Made by a program: the position numbers and the translations under genes
Notes under the pieces: model-generated
What the model was told of the DNA's origin: nothing
What the model saw: only the letters and a program-made list of their open reading frames with translations
The model's database searches: none
Shown: one piece after another, positions 31,703 to 39,919 of the stretch
Position numbering within the stretch: the stretch's first letter is position 1
Layout: each line of letters opens with the position of its first letter
Source of the DNA: Thraustochytrium sp. TN22
Taxonomy: Eukaryota; Sar; Bigyra; Thraustochytrida; Thraustochytriidae
Direction: 5' to 3'
NCBI GenBank assembly: GCA_013306675.1
Contig: JABLUY010000188.1
Coordinates: 1 to 64,000, forward strand
DNA length: 64,000 bases

Positions 31703-33688
31703 TCAAGAGGAGCACGAGAAGAAGGCAATGCCGGGCTTGCGGCGGTCGTCCTCCGGCGTCCGGCGATAGTAGGCGGCCTCCATGTCGGGATGCTCGTCAT
31801 ATGGGGTCAGAAAGAGCGTCTGCAGGCGGTGGAGCGGCTCAAAGTCGCGGTTCTCGGCGGCGTCGTAGGCCTCCTTGAGCATCCACTCGCGCGGAACGTA
31901 CTTGGGGTTGGCGGCCTTCATGGAGGCGACGCGGTCGGTCTCGCCGTCCTCCTTGACGTGCTTGAGCCAGACGCACGCCCACTCCTGCAGCGCGGAGCGC
32001 TGCGTCTCGTGCAGCGGCTCGTAGGCGGCACGGTCCTCGAGCATGGCAACAAGCGCGGCGGCGTCCTGGCTCGCGATAAGGTCGTCGGAAACGCCGGAGA
32101 GCTCGCGGAAGAAGATGGTGTAGTCCATGTCGATGAGCGCAGCGTAGAGCGGGTTCCAGAGCTCCTTCTCGACGTCGTCGTTCCAGACGGAGGACTGCTT
32201 CAGGCCGAGCTTGGCGCGGCACATGGTGGCGCGCTCCTGGTCCAGGAGCGCCGGGTAGCGGTCGCCGACGATCTCCTTGGCGCGCGCGACGAGGTCGTCG
32301 CCCTCGGCTTCGAGGAGCGGCTCGAGCGCCTGCGCGAGCGTGGCGAGGTTGATCTGCGCGGCCATGCGCTGGCGCTCAAAGCCGAACTTGCGCTCCGGGT
32401 CGCTGGTGAAAGGCGTCCAGAGCGGGTCGTAGCTCTCGATGAAGCCAAAGGGTCCGTAGTCCATGGTGGCGCCGTTGAGCAGGCAGTTGTCCGAGTTCAT
32501 GTTGCCCTGCACGTAGCCGACGCGGTTCCACTGGGTGACGACGCGCGCCTGGCGCGCCGCGAAGAGGTCGAGCATCTGCAGCAGCGTGCGCGGCAGGCCC
32601 TCGGACTTGATGCGCGGCACGAGGCTCGGGTACTCGATGCGGATGCAGTGCTTGAGCAGCGCCCGGAACTCGTCGGCGGCGTGCGCGTCGCCGCGCGCCA
32701 TGCGGCGCGCGAAGAGCTCCACCTGGCCGACACGCAAGAAGGAGCTCGACGCGCGGCACGTGATGGCGCAGCGCTCCTTGCGCATGACGTTGGGCGGGTA
32801 GTCGTGGTTGGAGGCGCCGGCCGTGCCGCGGTACCAGGGGCGCGCCACGAAGTCGTCCTCGGACGCGATGAGCGAGAGCGCGCGCGTGGTCGGCACGCCG
32901 AGCGCGTGCATGGCCTCGGACGCGAGAAACTCGCGCACGCTGGAGCGCAGCACGGCGCGGCCGTCGTGCATGCGCGAGAAGGGCGTCTGGCCGCAGCCCT
33001 TGAGTTGCAGCTCGTAGCGCTTGCCGTCGAGCCCGACGAACTCGCCCACGGAGCACGCGCGGCCGTCGCCGTAGCCCCTGCCGCCGAACATGTCGGGCGC
33101 CTCGATCGGGTGCCCGAAGACCGAGACTGCGTACGGCGTGCACCACGCCTCGATATTGGTGCCGTCGGCGGCCAGCATGCGCATCACCTCCTCGCCCTCG
33201 AGGTCGGCGCGCGAGAGCCCGAGCACCCCCGCCATGTCTGCCGAGTGCGCCACCATGTACGGCTTGCTGAGCGGCGTGGGCGCGACGCGCACGAAGTGTC
33301 CGGACTCGACGGGCCTCGACTCGCGGTTCGGGAAGCACTCCGCCTCGCGCGGGTCCGGCGTCAGGTCCTGCACCAGCGAGTTATCGCGCCTCGCCAGCAG
33401 CCTCGCCAGCGCGCCGCCTGCCTTGGGCGCCTCCCGCGCCAGGTGCTTGGCCGCGGCCTGCGCTGCGGCGTCCTGCGCCATGGCGCCTCCGCTCGCCGCC
33501 GTCGCCACGCCTCGCTTCGGCACGATCTCCGGCGCCGGCGGGCCTGCGGGCGCCGCTCGGGGCGCGCTCGCCGTCGTCGCCGTCGCCGCCGCCGCCGCCG
33601 CCGCTGTGCTCGCCAGCCCTCGCCGCGCACACGTTCTGCGCGCCGCGCCGCCGCTCGCCGCGGCCAGCCGCCTCATGCCCGCGGCCAT
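31703..33688 (-). CDS. SELENOO: SelO / YdiU family protein adenylyltransferase (Cys form), probably mitochondrial
   Basis: 661 residues from the ATG at 33688. The N-terminus (MAAGMRRLAAASGG, then ARRTCARRGLAST) is Arg/Ala/Ser-rich without acids, as in mitochondrial presequences. The core shows SelO hallmarks: QLKGCGQTPFSRMHDGRAVL, SSVREFLASEAMHALGVPTT, and the pseudokinase active-site region GNMNSDNCLLNGATMDYGPF. SelO proteins bind ATP upside-down and AMPylate Ser/Thr/Tyr of mitochondrial redox proteins. The protein ends in CSS with the Cys encoded by TGC; in vertebrate SELENOO the corresponding third-from-last residue is selenocysteine, and in bacterial YdiU it is Cys. A second ATG four codons on (33676) is an alternative start; the frame upstream of 33688 is low-complexity. 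Confidence 0.95.
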   Translation of the reverse strand: MAAGMRRLAAASGGAARRTCARRGLASTAAAAAAATATTASAPRAAPAGPPAPEIVPKRGVATAASGGAMAQDAAAQAAAKHLAREAPKAGGALARLLARRDNSLVQDLTPDPREAECFPNRESRPVESGHFVRVAPTPLSKPYMVAHSADMAGVLGLSRADLEGEEVMRMLAADGTNIEAWCTPYAVSVFGHPIEAPDMFGGRGYGDGRACSVGEFVGLDGKRYELQLKGCGQTPFSRMHDGRAVLRSSVREFLASEAMHALGVPTTRALSLIASEDDFVARPWYRGTAGASNHDYPPNVMRKERCAITCRASSSFLRVGQVELFARRMARGDAHAADEFRALLKHCIRIEYPSLVPRIKSEGLPRTLLQMLDLFAARQARVVTQWNRVGYVQGNMNSDNCLLNGATMDYGPFGFIESYDPLWTPFTSDPERKFGFERQRMAAQINLATLAQALEPLLEAEGDDLVARAKEIVGDRYPALLDQERATMCRAKLGLKQSSVWNDDVEKELWNPLYAALIDMDYTIFFRELSGVSDDLIASQDAAALVAMLEDRAAYEPLHETQRSALQEWACVWLKHVKEDGETDRVASMKAANPKYVPREWMLKEAYDAAENRDFEPLHRLQTLFLTPYDEHPDMEAAYYRRTPEDDRRKPGIAFFSCSS

Positions 33689-34265
33689 GAATGACGTCGC
33701 CGCCGGCGCCGAGCCCGCCTCCGAGGCGGACTTGCCCCGCGCGCCGGTCTCCTCCTCCGCGCGGCCTGCCGCTGCCCGCTCGCGCCGCTGGCCGCCCGGT
33801 GCGGCGCGCCGCGTTCGGGTTCTGTTGGCGCCGGAGCGCTCGGCGTCTGGTCTGCCTGCTCGCTCGCTGTGCGCGAGCTCGCGCTGGTTCTGCTGGTGGC
33901 GGGGGGCGAGCGGGGCGGCGAGGACGGCGCCGTCGCGCGGAGGTATGCACAACCGCGCGCCGCGGTGCACGTGGAGGCCGCGATTTCGAGGATGCAGCCG
34001 GGGGCTCATCCGATGACGACGGACCAGGCTAGCGCTGGAGCGCAGCGTCCGGCCCGCCCGTCTCGAGGTCGAGCGTGGAGGACCTCGAGGTTGGTAGGGC
34101 GCAGGGCCATGACGCGCACCGCGGCATTACAGTGCAGCCCGGCAAAGTTGACCGACTTAAGACGGCGGGAGTGGCGGGACCGGGTAGGTGGTACCTGGCC
34201 GCCGTGATCATGACTGGCAGCGGCCTGGATGGGGAGTGAGTGGGTCAGTGTTCAAGTTCGCCACC

Positions 34266-34568
<303 letters not shown>

Positions 34569-34654
34569 GGACTCGGACTTGGACGAGTTGCGCCGCGCCA
34601 AATCGAGGCTGCGCTTCTTTCTTTCTTTCTTTCTTTCTTGCCGAGCGTACCAGG

Positions 34655-34770
34655 TCACGGTCGCGACAACGTCCGCTTCGCTCACTGTCGCGACAACGCT
34701 TCGCTCCGAGTCATGGTCGCGACAACGTCCGCTTCGCTCAGGCTCACGGTCGGGACAACGTCCGCTTCGC
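34655..34770. repeat. Four-copy minisatellite with TCGCGACAACGTCCGCTTCGC core
   Basis: Copies start at 34655, 34682, 34711 and 34744. Each has TCA(C/T)(G/T)GTCG(C/G)GACAACG followed by CTTCGC; copy 2 lacks the TCCG between them. The family-specific GTCGCGAC core is palindromic. Confidence 0.9.
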
Positions 34771-34977
34771 CCGGGACCGGCAGGCGCTGACCTTCATGGG
34801 ACATTGGAGGTGTCAAGGCAAAGCTTCCCGGCGGATGGCCGCATGGCGAGGTGAGACTGCGCTTCGAGATGCTGAATGGTCAGCCTCAGGCTCAATCGTA
34901 AGAAAATCGTCAAAAGGCTTCTGCTGCTGTCAAGGGAAAGAAATAGACACATGGCACGCCTGGCCGTCGCGCCGCGC

Positions 34978-35022
34978 AATCAATCGATCGATCGATTGAT
35001 CTGATCAATCAATCAATCAAGC
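34978..35022. repeat. ATCA/ATCG tetranucleotide tract
   Basis: Mixed ATCA and GATC/ATCG units ending at the 3' end of the Cys-rich TM gene. Confidence 0.85.
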
Positions 35023-36458
35023 TTCATGCGGGCAGACTGCTGCCAGCGCCAGCGCCAACGAAGGTAGAGCACGAGGAGCACGAGAAGCAGGACAGAGCCA
35101 GCGATGAGGCTGGCGATGGTAATGGTCTTGATGTGCGCCGACGCGAAGGTGACGTCCTGAATAATGGTGCAGGCAGAGCGCGCAAGATAGCCGCTGCAGC
35201 CGAAGCGCACGAGGTCCAGACGCGTCTCGTTACCGTGAGCCTGAAGGCGGTTGCGCACGAGCGCACCGCCCGTGGTGAAGCGCGATGTCGCCCGCAAGTC
35301 AGCGTCGCTGGGCATGAGGTAGTCAACGTAGTCCTGAAGGGCATGTGAATTGCAGTCGGGCAGGACGCAGTGCGCTTCGAGCTCGGCGCGCAGGTTGGCG
35401 GCGAGCGGCTCGTACGTGTAGGCGAGCCCCTGAAGCGTGTCCTGGCAGATGAGCTTGGCGCAGGAGGCCGGTGTGTCGCAGCCGAGCGCGGCAACAAAGG
35501 GCCCAGGAAAGGCCTTGGAGAAGGCAAGCAGGGACTCAAAGTCTTCGCGCAGCTGCAGGCAGCCCGCAAGGCCTTTGCGCGGAAAGGCGTTGCCGCCGCC
35601 CAGGGGCGGCATGGCGTGGTCGCAGAGCGCGCGCGTGACGTTGCGAATGGCTCTTACGTTGCGGTAATCCTGGATCGCAAAGCGCAGGCGGCCCATCGCG
35701 TCGATGATCGTCTCGCCCATGGCATGGCAGAGCTCGCTGTCCACAACGAGGCTGAGCTCTTCGGGCGCTGCGGCCGCTGCGCCGGTCGCCGTTTTGGTCT
35801 TGTCGGCGGCAACTGCCGTGAGATAAATCTTCTGCGCCGGGTCGCACGCAGAGCAGAGCAGCGCGCTAAAGTAGCCGGCGAGCTGCGAGATGAGGCGCAC
35901 GACGCGGATGCCTAGATTTTGGTTGCTAATATCCCCGACCAGGTGACTGATGGGGTCTGCGAGCGCTGCGAAGAGGATGCCAAAGTCGCAGTCCACGGCA
36001 AAGGCCACGTCCGAGAGCACGCCCAGAAGCCAGCTGAGCATCTCCTCCGGCTGCGCCACGAAGCGCGAGGCTGTGCCTGTGACTCCGTCCAGCCATGCGT
36101 CGTAACGCTCCGCGTGGCCGGCCACGGCGTTGAAGCCCTTGACGGTGCAGCAGGTCGCCTTGAGCCCGCACATCTGCGAGTACATGGCCACGGGCGAGTC
36201 CATGGTGGTCATGTTCGGCAGCGCCGTGACTCTGCGCGCGTCGCCCAGCGCCTGCACGCAGATTCGGCCGCGCGGGTCCGCCGCAGCGACGACGGCCTGC
36301 GCCTCCCGGGGCTCCTCCGCCTCCGCCTCCGCCTGGTCCTGGTCCGGCAGCAGCTGGAGCTCCTCCATGGCGACCGCGCCCGCGCCGGCGTCGGCGGCGG
36401 CCTGCAGCGCGGCGGCGGCGGCCTCGAGCGCCTCCAGCAGCGCCTCGCGCCCCGCCAT
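35013..36458 (-). CDS. Cys-rich single-pass membrane protein, unknown family
   Basis: 481 residues from the ATG at 36458 (MAGREALLEALEAAAAAL); an alternative ATG at 36584 would add 42 Pro/Arg-rich residues. The protein has an Ala/Glu-rich N-terminus, then about 300 residues with many spaced cysteines (MCGLKATCCTV, LLCSACDPAQ, AALGCDTPASCAKLICQ), three NxT sequons, and one C-terminal TM segment (TITIASLIAGSVLLLVLLVLYL) followed by a basic Trp/Arg tail. The pattern looks like a disulfide-bonded exoplasmic domain with a single anchor, yet no signal peptide is visible at either start, so an upstream exon may be missing. I recognise no family. It is head-to-head with the zinc-ribbon gene. Confidence 0.7.
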   Translation of the reverse strand: MAGREALLEALEAAAAALQAAADAGAGAVAMEELQLLPDQDQAEAEAEEPREAQAVVAAADPRGRICVQALGDARRVTALPNMTTMDSPVAMYSQMCGLKATCCTVKGFNAVAGHAERYDAWLDGVTGTASRFVAQPEEMLSWLLGVLSDVAFAVDCDFGILFAALADPISHLVGDISNQNLGIRVVRLISQLAGYFSALLCSACDPAQKIYLTAVAADKTKTATGAAAAAPEELSLVVDSELCHAMGETIIDAMGRLRFAIQDYRNVRAIRNVTRALCDHAMPPLGGGNAFPRKGLAGCLQLREDFESLLAFSKAFPGPFVAALGCDTPASCAKLICQDTLQGLAYTYEPLAANLRAELEAHCVLPDCNSHALQDYVDYLMPSDADLRATSRFTTGGALVRNRLQAHGNETRLDLVRFGCSGYLARSACTIIQDVTFASAHIKTITIASLIAGSVLLLVLLVLYLRWRWRWQQSARMKLD

Positions 36459-36667
36459 GGCGCCGCGCGGCGGGCGGCCCGAGCGGCCGAGCGGGCGGGC
36501 GGGCGGGTGGGCGGGCGGGCGGGCGGGCGGCGAAGCGGCCGGGTCTGCCTGGCCTGCCCAGCGTTTGAATTCATCTTCATCCATTCCCGCAACCACTGCA
36601 CCGCCCGCGCCGGCGACGACGGCGGCGCCAGCGACGCCGGCGACGGGCCGGGCGGCAGCGCAGCGCC
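36459..36667. promoter_or_regulatory. Short divergent promoter with TTTGAATTC motif
   Basis: 209 bp between the preferred start codons of the Cys-rich TM gene (-) and the zinc-ribbon gene (+). TTTGAATTCAT at 36564-36574 stands out in GC-rich DNA and resembles motifs upstream of four or more other genes. If the upstream ATG at 36584 is used, the motif would be coding, which is one reason to prefer 36458. Confidence 0.45.
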
Positions 36668-37660
36668 ATGGCGCCCGCGGCGCCAAGGCCGGCGCCGCTG
36701 GCCGTGGAGGCGTGGCGCGCGCTGGCGCGGGATGGCGGGCATGGCGAGGCCCCAGGCGGCGGCGCCGGTGGCCACGGCGCGGAGGGCGAGGGCGCGCGGC
36801 GCGCGGCGGCGGGGGCGGCGTGGCCCTCGTCGCGCGCGGCGGCGCTGGCAGTGCTGTCGGCGGCGGTGACGCGCGAGAATCCGCTGCTGGCCGCGGGGCC
36901 GAACGCGGAGCTGGAGGCCACGCGCGCGGCGCTGCAGCGGCCCGAGGCGGCCGCACGCGTCAAGCGCGGCAGGCGCGAGCGCGACGGCCTGCAGGGGCAG
37001 GACGCGAGCCCACGCGCGTGCAGCGGGTGCTGGACGCTGCTGGTGGCCGGCGAGACGTGCTCGCTGCACACGGAGCGGCAGCAGAGACCGCGCAAGGCCG
37101 CGCGGCACGGCGGCAGGGCGCTGCTGGTGGCGCGGTGCGCGGGCTGCGGCGCCAAGACCGTGCTGGCCAAGGGCCCGACGCACAAGCAGGCGCGCGAGCT
37201 GGTGCGCGAGGCTGCCGACCCGGCGCTGGTGGCTCGTGAGAAGCGGGCTGCGGAGAAGCGGCGCAAGAAGCTCAAGCAGCAGGGCAAGGGCGAGGTCGGC
37301 GTCGCGGCGGCGCGTGCGCTAGGCATGCTCGCCGCCGCCCGCGCGGCGCGGGAGCCGGGCGCCGGCCAAGGCCTGCTCATGCGTCTCTCACTCCCGCCTG
37401 GCAGCACCACTCCCGCCTCCAAGGAGTCCAAGAAGGAGAAGGCGAAGGCGGGGTCGTCCCCGGCCGCGGCGAGCTCCAGCAGCGGTGTCGATGGCGGAGG
37501 CGGAGGCGGTGACGGCGGCGGTGGCAAGAAGTTTGACTTTCGCAGCATGATGGCCGGCGACAGGAGAGAGCAGACGCAGGCGAAGCCTGCCGGGTCGTCA
37601 TTACAGTCCTTCTTCGCGTCGCTTCAGCAAACCCCCGGCAAGCGCCGGGGACCCATTTGA
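36668..37660 (+). CDS. Zinc-ribbon protein, possibly RNase P/MRP-related (Rpr2/Rpp21 or C18orf21 type)
   Basis: 330 residues, single exon. After an Ala/Gly-rich N-terminus there is a four-Cys knuckle: CSGCWTLLVAGETCSLH at about residue 119, then about 25 residues later RCAGCGAK. The spacing and the intervening basic strand recall the Rpr2/Rpp21/SNM1 zinc ribbon of RNase P and MRP. A Lys/Arg-rich helix follows (EKRRKKLKQQGKG), then a Ser/Gly linker, and the C-terminus has FDFRSMM and LQSFFASLQ, which vaguely recalls human C18orf21 (an RNase MRP-associated protein). A role in RNA processing is an inference from the fold only. The stop codon lies inside a 12 bp direct duplication. Confidence 0.6.
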   Translation: MAPAAPRPAPLAVEAWRALARDGGHGEAPGGGAGGHGAEGEGARRAAAGAAWPSSRAAALAVLSAAVTRENPLLAAGPNAELEATRAALQRPEAAARVKRGRRERDGLQGQDASPRACSGCWTLLVAGETCSLHTERQQRPRKAARHGGRALLVARCAGCGAKTVLAKGPTHKQARELVREAADPALVAREKRAAEKRRKKLKQQGKGEVGVAAARALGMLAAARAAREPGAGQGLLMRLSLPPGSTTPASKESKKEKAKAGSSPAAASSSSGVDGGGGGGDGGGGKKFDFRSMMAGDRREQTQAKPAGSSLQSFFASLQQTPGKRRGPI

Positions 37661-37678
37661 TTCTGAATTTGATTCTGA
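37655..37678. repeat. 12 bp tandem duplication spanning the zinc-ribbon stop codon
   Basis: ATTTGATTCTGA occurs twice head to tail; the first copy contains the TGA stop of the zinc-ribbon gene. Confidence 0.9.
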
Positions 37679-37934
37679 TTTTGGTTCGTCGTCCTTGATG
37701 GTGTTGTTGTTGTCGTCACGGTCATTCGGGTGCCTGCTACAGACTGCAAGGCAAGAATAGGAAAACCAAAATTGCGCGCAACGTCAAAATTGGATTGAAA
37801 TTGCTGGAGAGAGGAGGACGTAAAGGAAAGGTGCGGCGGAAACGCGCGGGCGTGGTGGCGCGGGCCAACGCGCGGTCGCGGGCCGAGGCCGTCGGAGAGC
37901 TTGCGTGGGTTAGTCGCTCGCCCCCGTCTGGCCC

Positions 37935-38015
37935 CGTATGTCAAACGCGCTCGTGCGGCTGCGGTCAAGCGCAGCCTTTTGCTTTCACGGGCGCGTCTTC
38001 ATCAGAGGACACGCG
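37935..38015 (-). promoter_or_regulatory. Form-II SECIS element in GPX 3' UTR
   Basis: On the minus strand, about 130 bp after the GPX stop, I can fold a hairpin with every core SECIS feature. The 5' ATGA is at 38002-37999. Helix II pairs GACGCGCCCGTG (37997-37986) with CACGAGCGCGTT (37955-37944), 11 of 12 positions pairing. The unpaired apical AAA is at 37985-37983. An extra perfect 7 bp stem follows (GGCTGCG 37976-37970 with CGCAGCC 37963-37957), and the 3' TGA of the non-canonical quartet is at 37943-37941. There are 13 nt between ATGA and AAA, within the usual range. The extra apical stem makes it form II. This structure recruits SBP2 so that UGA is read as selenocysteine. Confidence 0.8.
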
Positions 38016-38130
38016 CTGGGCGGCACCAGCAGGCGTCGCGCGATCCAGGGCACCTTATCTGTGTTGACCATTGAGCTCTTGCCTTCTTTTGCAGAAGGAG
38101 AGAAGCGGCTCCATGCGTCCCGCAGCCCGA

Positions 38131-39022
38131 TTAGCCGATGAGCGACTTGAGATCGTTCTTGATGGGCTCAAGGAACTTCTCCGGGTGCGGATGGTAGCGC
38201 TTCACAGGCTTGCCCTCCGGGTCAATGAGGAACTGTAAACAGCCAGCCAGCCGGCCAGCCAGAACGTCAGCCACAGTCTGTCCAAACCCAGTCCAGTGAG
38301 ACAGGGCGAAACAAGAGACGAAACGTACCCATTCGAAGTTCCACAGGATGTCGTGCGGCACGACAGGGTTCCAGCCGGCAGCCTTGAACTTGGAGTTGTT
38401 GGCGATGCCGAAAGGGTTGGCGAACTCGTAGGCGGGCGAGGTGTTGCGCAGCGGCATGGACTCGATGAGAGCCTTCCAGAACGGATGGATGCCCTCGCCG
38501 GCCACCTCGCACTTCTCCATGAGCTTCGCCTTGCACTCAAAGCCCTTGCCAGGGCGCACGTACTTGAGCGCGTCAAGAATCTCCTGCTTGTCGTGATAGT
38601 TTTGGTATCCGTGCTGTGGCGTGCGCGTCAACGTCAGCGCGCTGCCTTGGCCTTGGCGAAGCCAAAGCGCATCGCGCATCGCAACGTACCTGGTTCGACG
38701 GAAAGAGAAGCACCTCGACCTTGTCGGGGTACTGCTCAACAACCCAGTTCGCAAGGGCGAACCCCTGCTCGGTCGTGCCTCACGTGGTGGCCACGTTGGA
38801 CACGAGCACGTACTTGCCCTTGAGGTCGTCGAGCTTAATGGGCTCGCCCTCCATGAGCGTGCGCGCCTCCAGGCCGCGCCCGTGGAGCGTCTCCTCCATG
38901 ATCTCGAAGTGCGTGCGCTTCTCCGCCATGCTGCTCAGGCTCGCGGTCCGCGCCGCGAGGAGGCCGCTCCTGCCCGCCGGCCCGCCCGCGCGCCGCACCG
39001 CCGCGCTCGCCGCGCGCAGCAT
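38131..39022 (-). CDS. GPX1: Selenocysteine-containing glutathione peroxidase (GPX1-like), three exons
   Basis: Exons 39022-38690, 38613-38329 and 38232-38131 join in phase 0 to give 239 residues. Introns are 76 bp (38689-38614) and 96 bp (38328-38233), both GTACGT...CAG. In exon 1 the frame reads LVSNVATT, then TGA (38782-38780), then GTTEQGFALANW; this is exactly the catalytic Sec position (residue 81) of glutathione peroxidases. The other active-site residues are present: Gln111 in FPSNQ, and Trp202-Asn203 in LWNFEW. LKYVRPGKGF and EKCEVAGEGIHPFW are typical of the tetrameric GPX1 group. The N-terminus (MLRAASAAVRRAGG) looks mitochondrial; Met32 (MAEKRTHFE) could give a cytosolic form. The enzyme reduces peroxides with glutathione. 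The downstream SECIS hairpin supports UGA decoding, so this is not a broken gene. Confidence 0.92.
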
Positions 39023-39077
39023 CCGGTCTGCCGCCTGCCGCCCGCCCGCCTGCCTGCCTTCCGCGCGTGCGTGAGTG

Positions 39078-39093
39078 ATTCAAATTTCAAATC
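39078..39093. promoter_or_regulatory. AT-rich promoter motif upstream of GPX
   Basis: ATTCAAATTTCAAATC, with two TTCAAAT words in tandem, about 56-71 bp upstream of the GPX ATG. It stands alone in DNA that is otherwise over 70% G+C and resembles the motifs near 13438, 36564, 46736 and 50753. Confidence 0.45.
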
Positions 39094-39594
39094 GACGCGG
39101 CCCGCCCCGCCTTGGCCGCCGCCGCAACTGCGCTATCCGGCCGCCGCCCTTGCGCGCAACCGCGCCTTCCCGCGCTGCAAGTCGGCAACCGGCGCCAGTG
39201 ACAGCCAGTCGCAAGTGGTGGCTGGCTGCGGCCGCTCCGGCGGAGCCTGGTTGCGCCGAGCGGCAGTTGCCGCTCCGCGCGGCGCGGCAGTTCAACGCAG
39301 TTCACCTTGGGCGCCGCGGCCGCCGCCGTGACCACGGACCGCGCGCGGCGGCGGCGACGAGTTCGTGCTCATGCCCGGGCCGTTCAAGTTGGCTCGGTGA
39401 TGGCTTGCCCCGCCTTGGCGTCCTGGCCTGGCCTGGCTTGGTGGGCGTGGCCGGGCTTGCAGACCTCTGGGAGAGGCGTGACGCAGAGGGACGCGACGTA
39501 CGAGGGAATGAGGGTCGAGGGCCCGGCTCGCTAGGAGCCTGGGGCGATCGGGGTATGCTGGCCGGCGGCGGCGTGCTCGTCGGCAGGTTGGCGA

Positions 39595-39620
39595 TTTTTC
39601 TTTTCTTTTCTTTTCTTTTC
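39595..39620. repeat. (TTTTC)n microsatellite
   Basis: Five TTTTC units in the GPX upstream region. Confidence 0.95.
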
Positions 39621-39919
39621 ATTGCCGGGGCTTTCTTTTGTTTGGGGCAGGGTGGTGGTCAGTGGAGTGCACGGCAGGAGATGTTTGGGACGCCGTGGCA
39701 GTGCGAAGAGGTTGGCTTCGTGGTTCGCGGCTTGCATGCGTGCGATGCGGAGGCGCGGAGGACTCGGAGCGCTGGCGAGCGCGGCACCCGGGCACCGGCG
39801 AGCTGGCTGGTGATGCTTGAGCTACCCTGCAGTGGCTGTCGCCTATAGCTAACCGTAAGTGTGCAGTGAGAGAAGAGAGAGAGAGAGTGATGGACCGCCG
39901 CATCTGCATTTTGCTCGTT

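Larger units (their letters stand above)
39023..39919. other. Intergenic region upstream of GPX
   Basis: About 900 bp between the GPX start and the CLPTM1L stop, both on the minus strand. The GPX-proximal part has the AT-rich motif (39078-39093). A (TTTTC)n microsatellite lies at 39595-39620. The part nearest CLPTM1L contains GAGAGAGA at 39869-39887. No gene is supported. Confidence 0.5.

Noticed and set aside
38780-39022. Reading GPX as a pseudogene or as two separate genes because of the internal TGA
   Set aside because: Frame conservation on both sides, intact splice sites, active-site residues and the downstream SECIS hairpin all favour UGA as selenocysteine.
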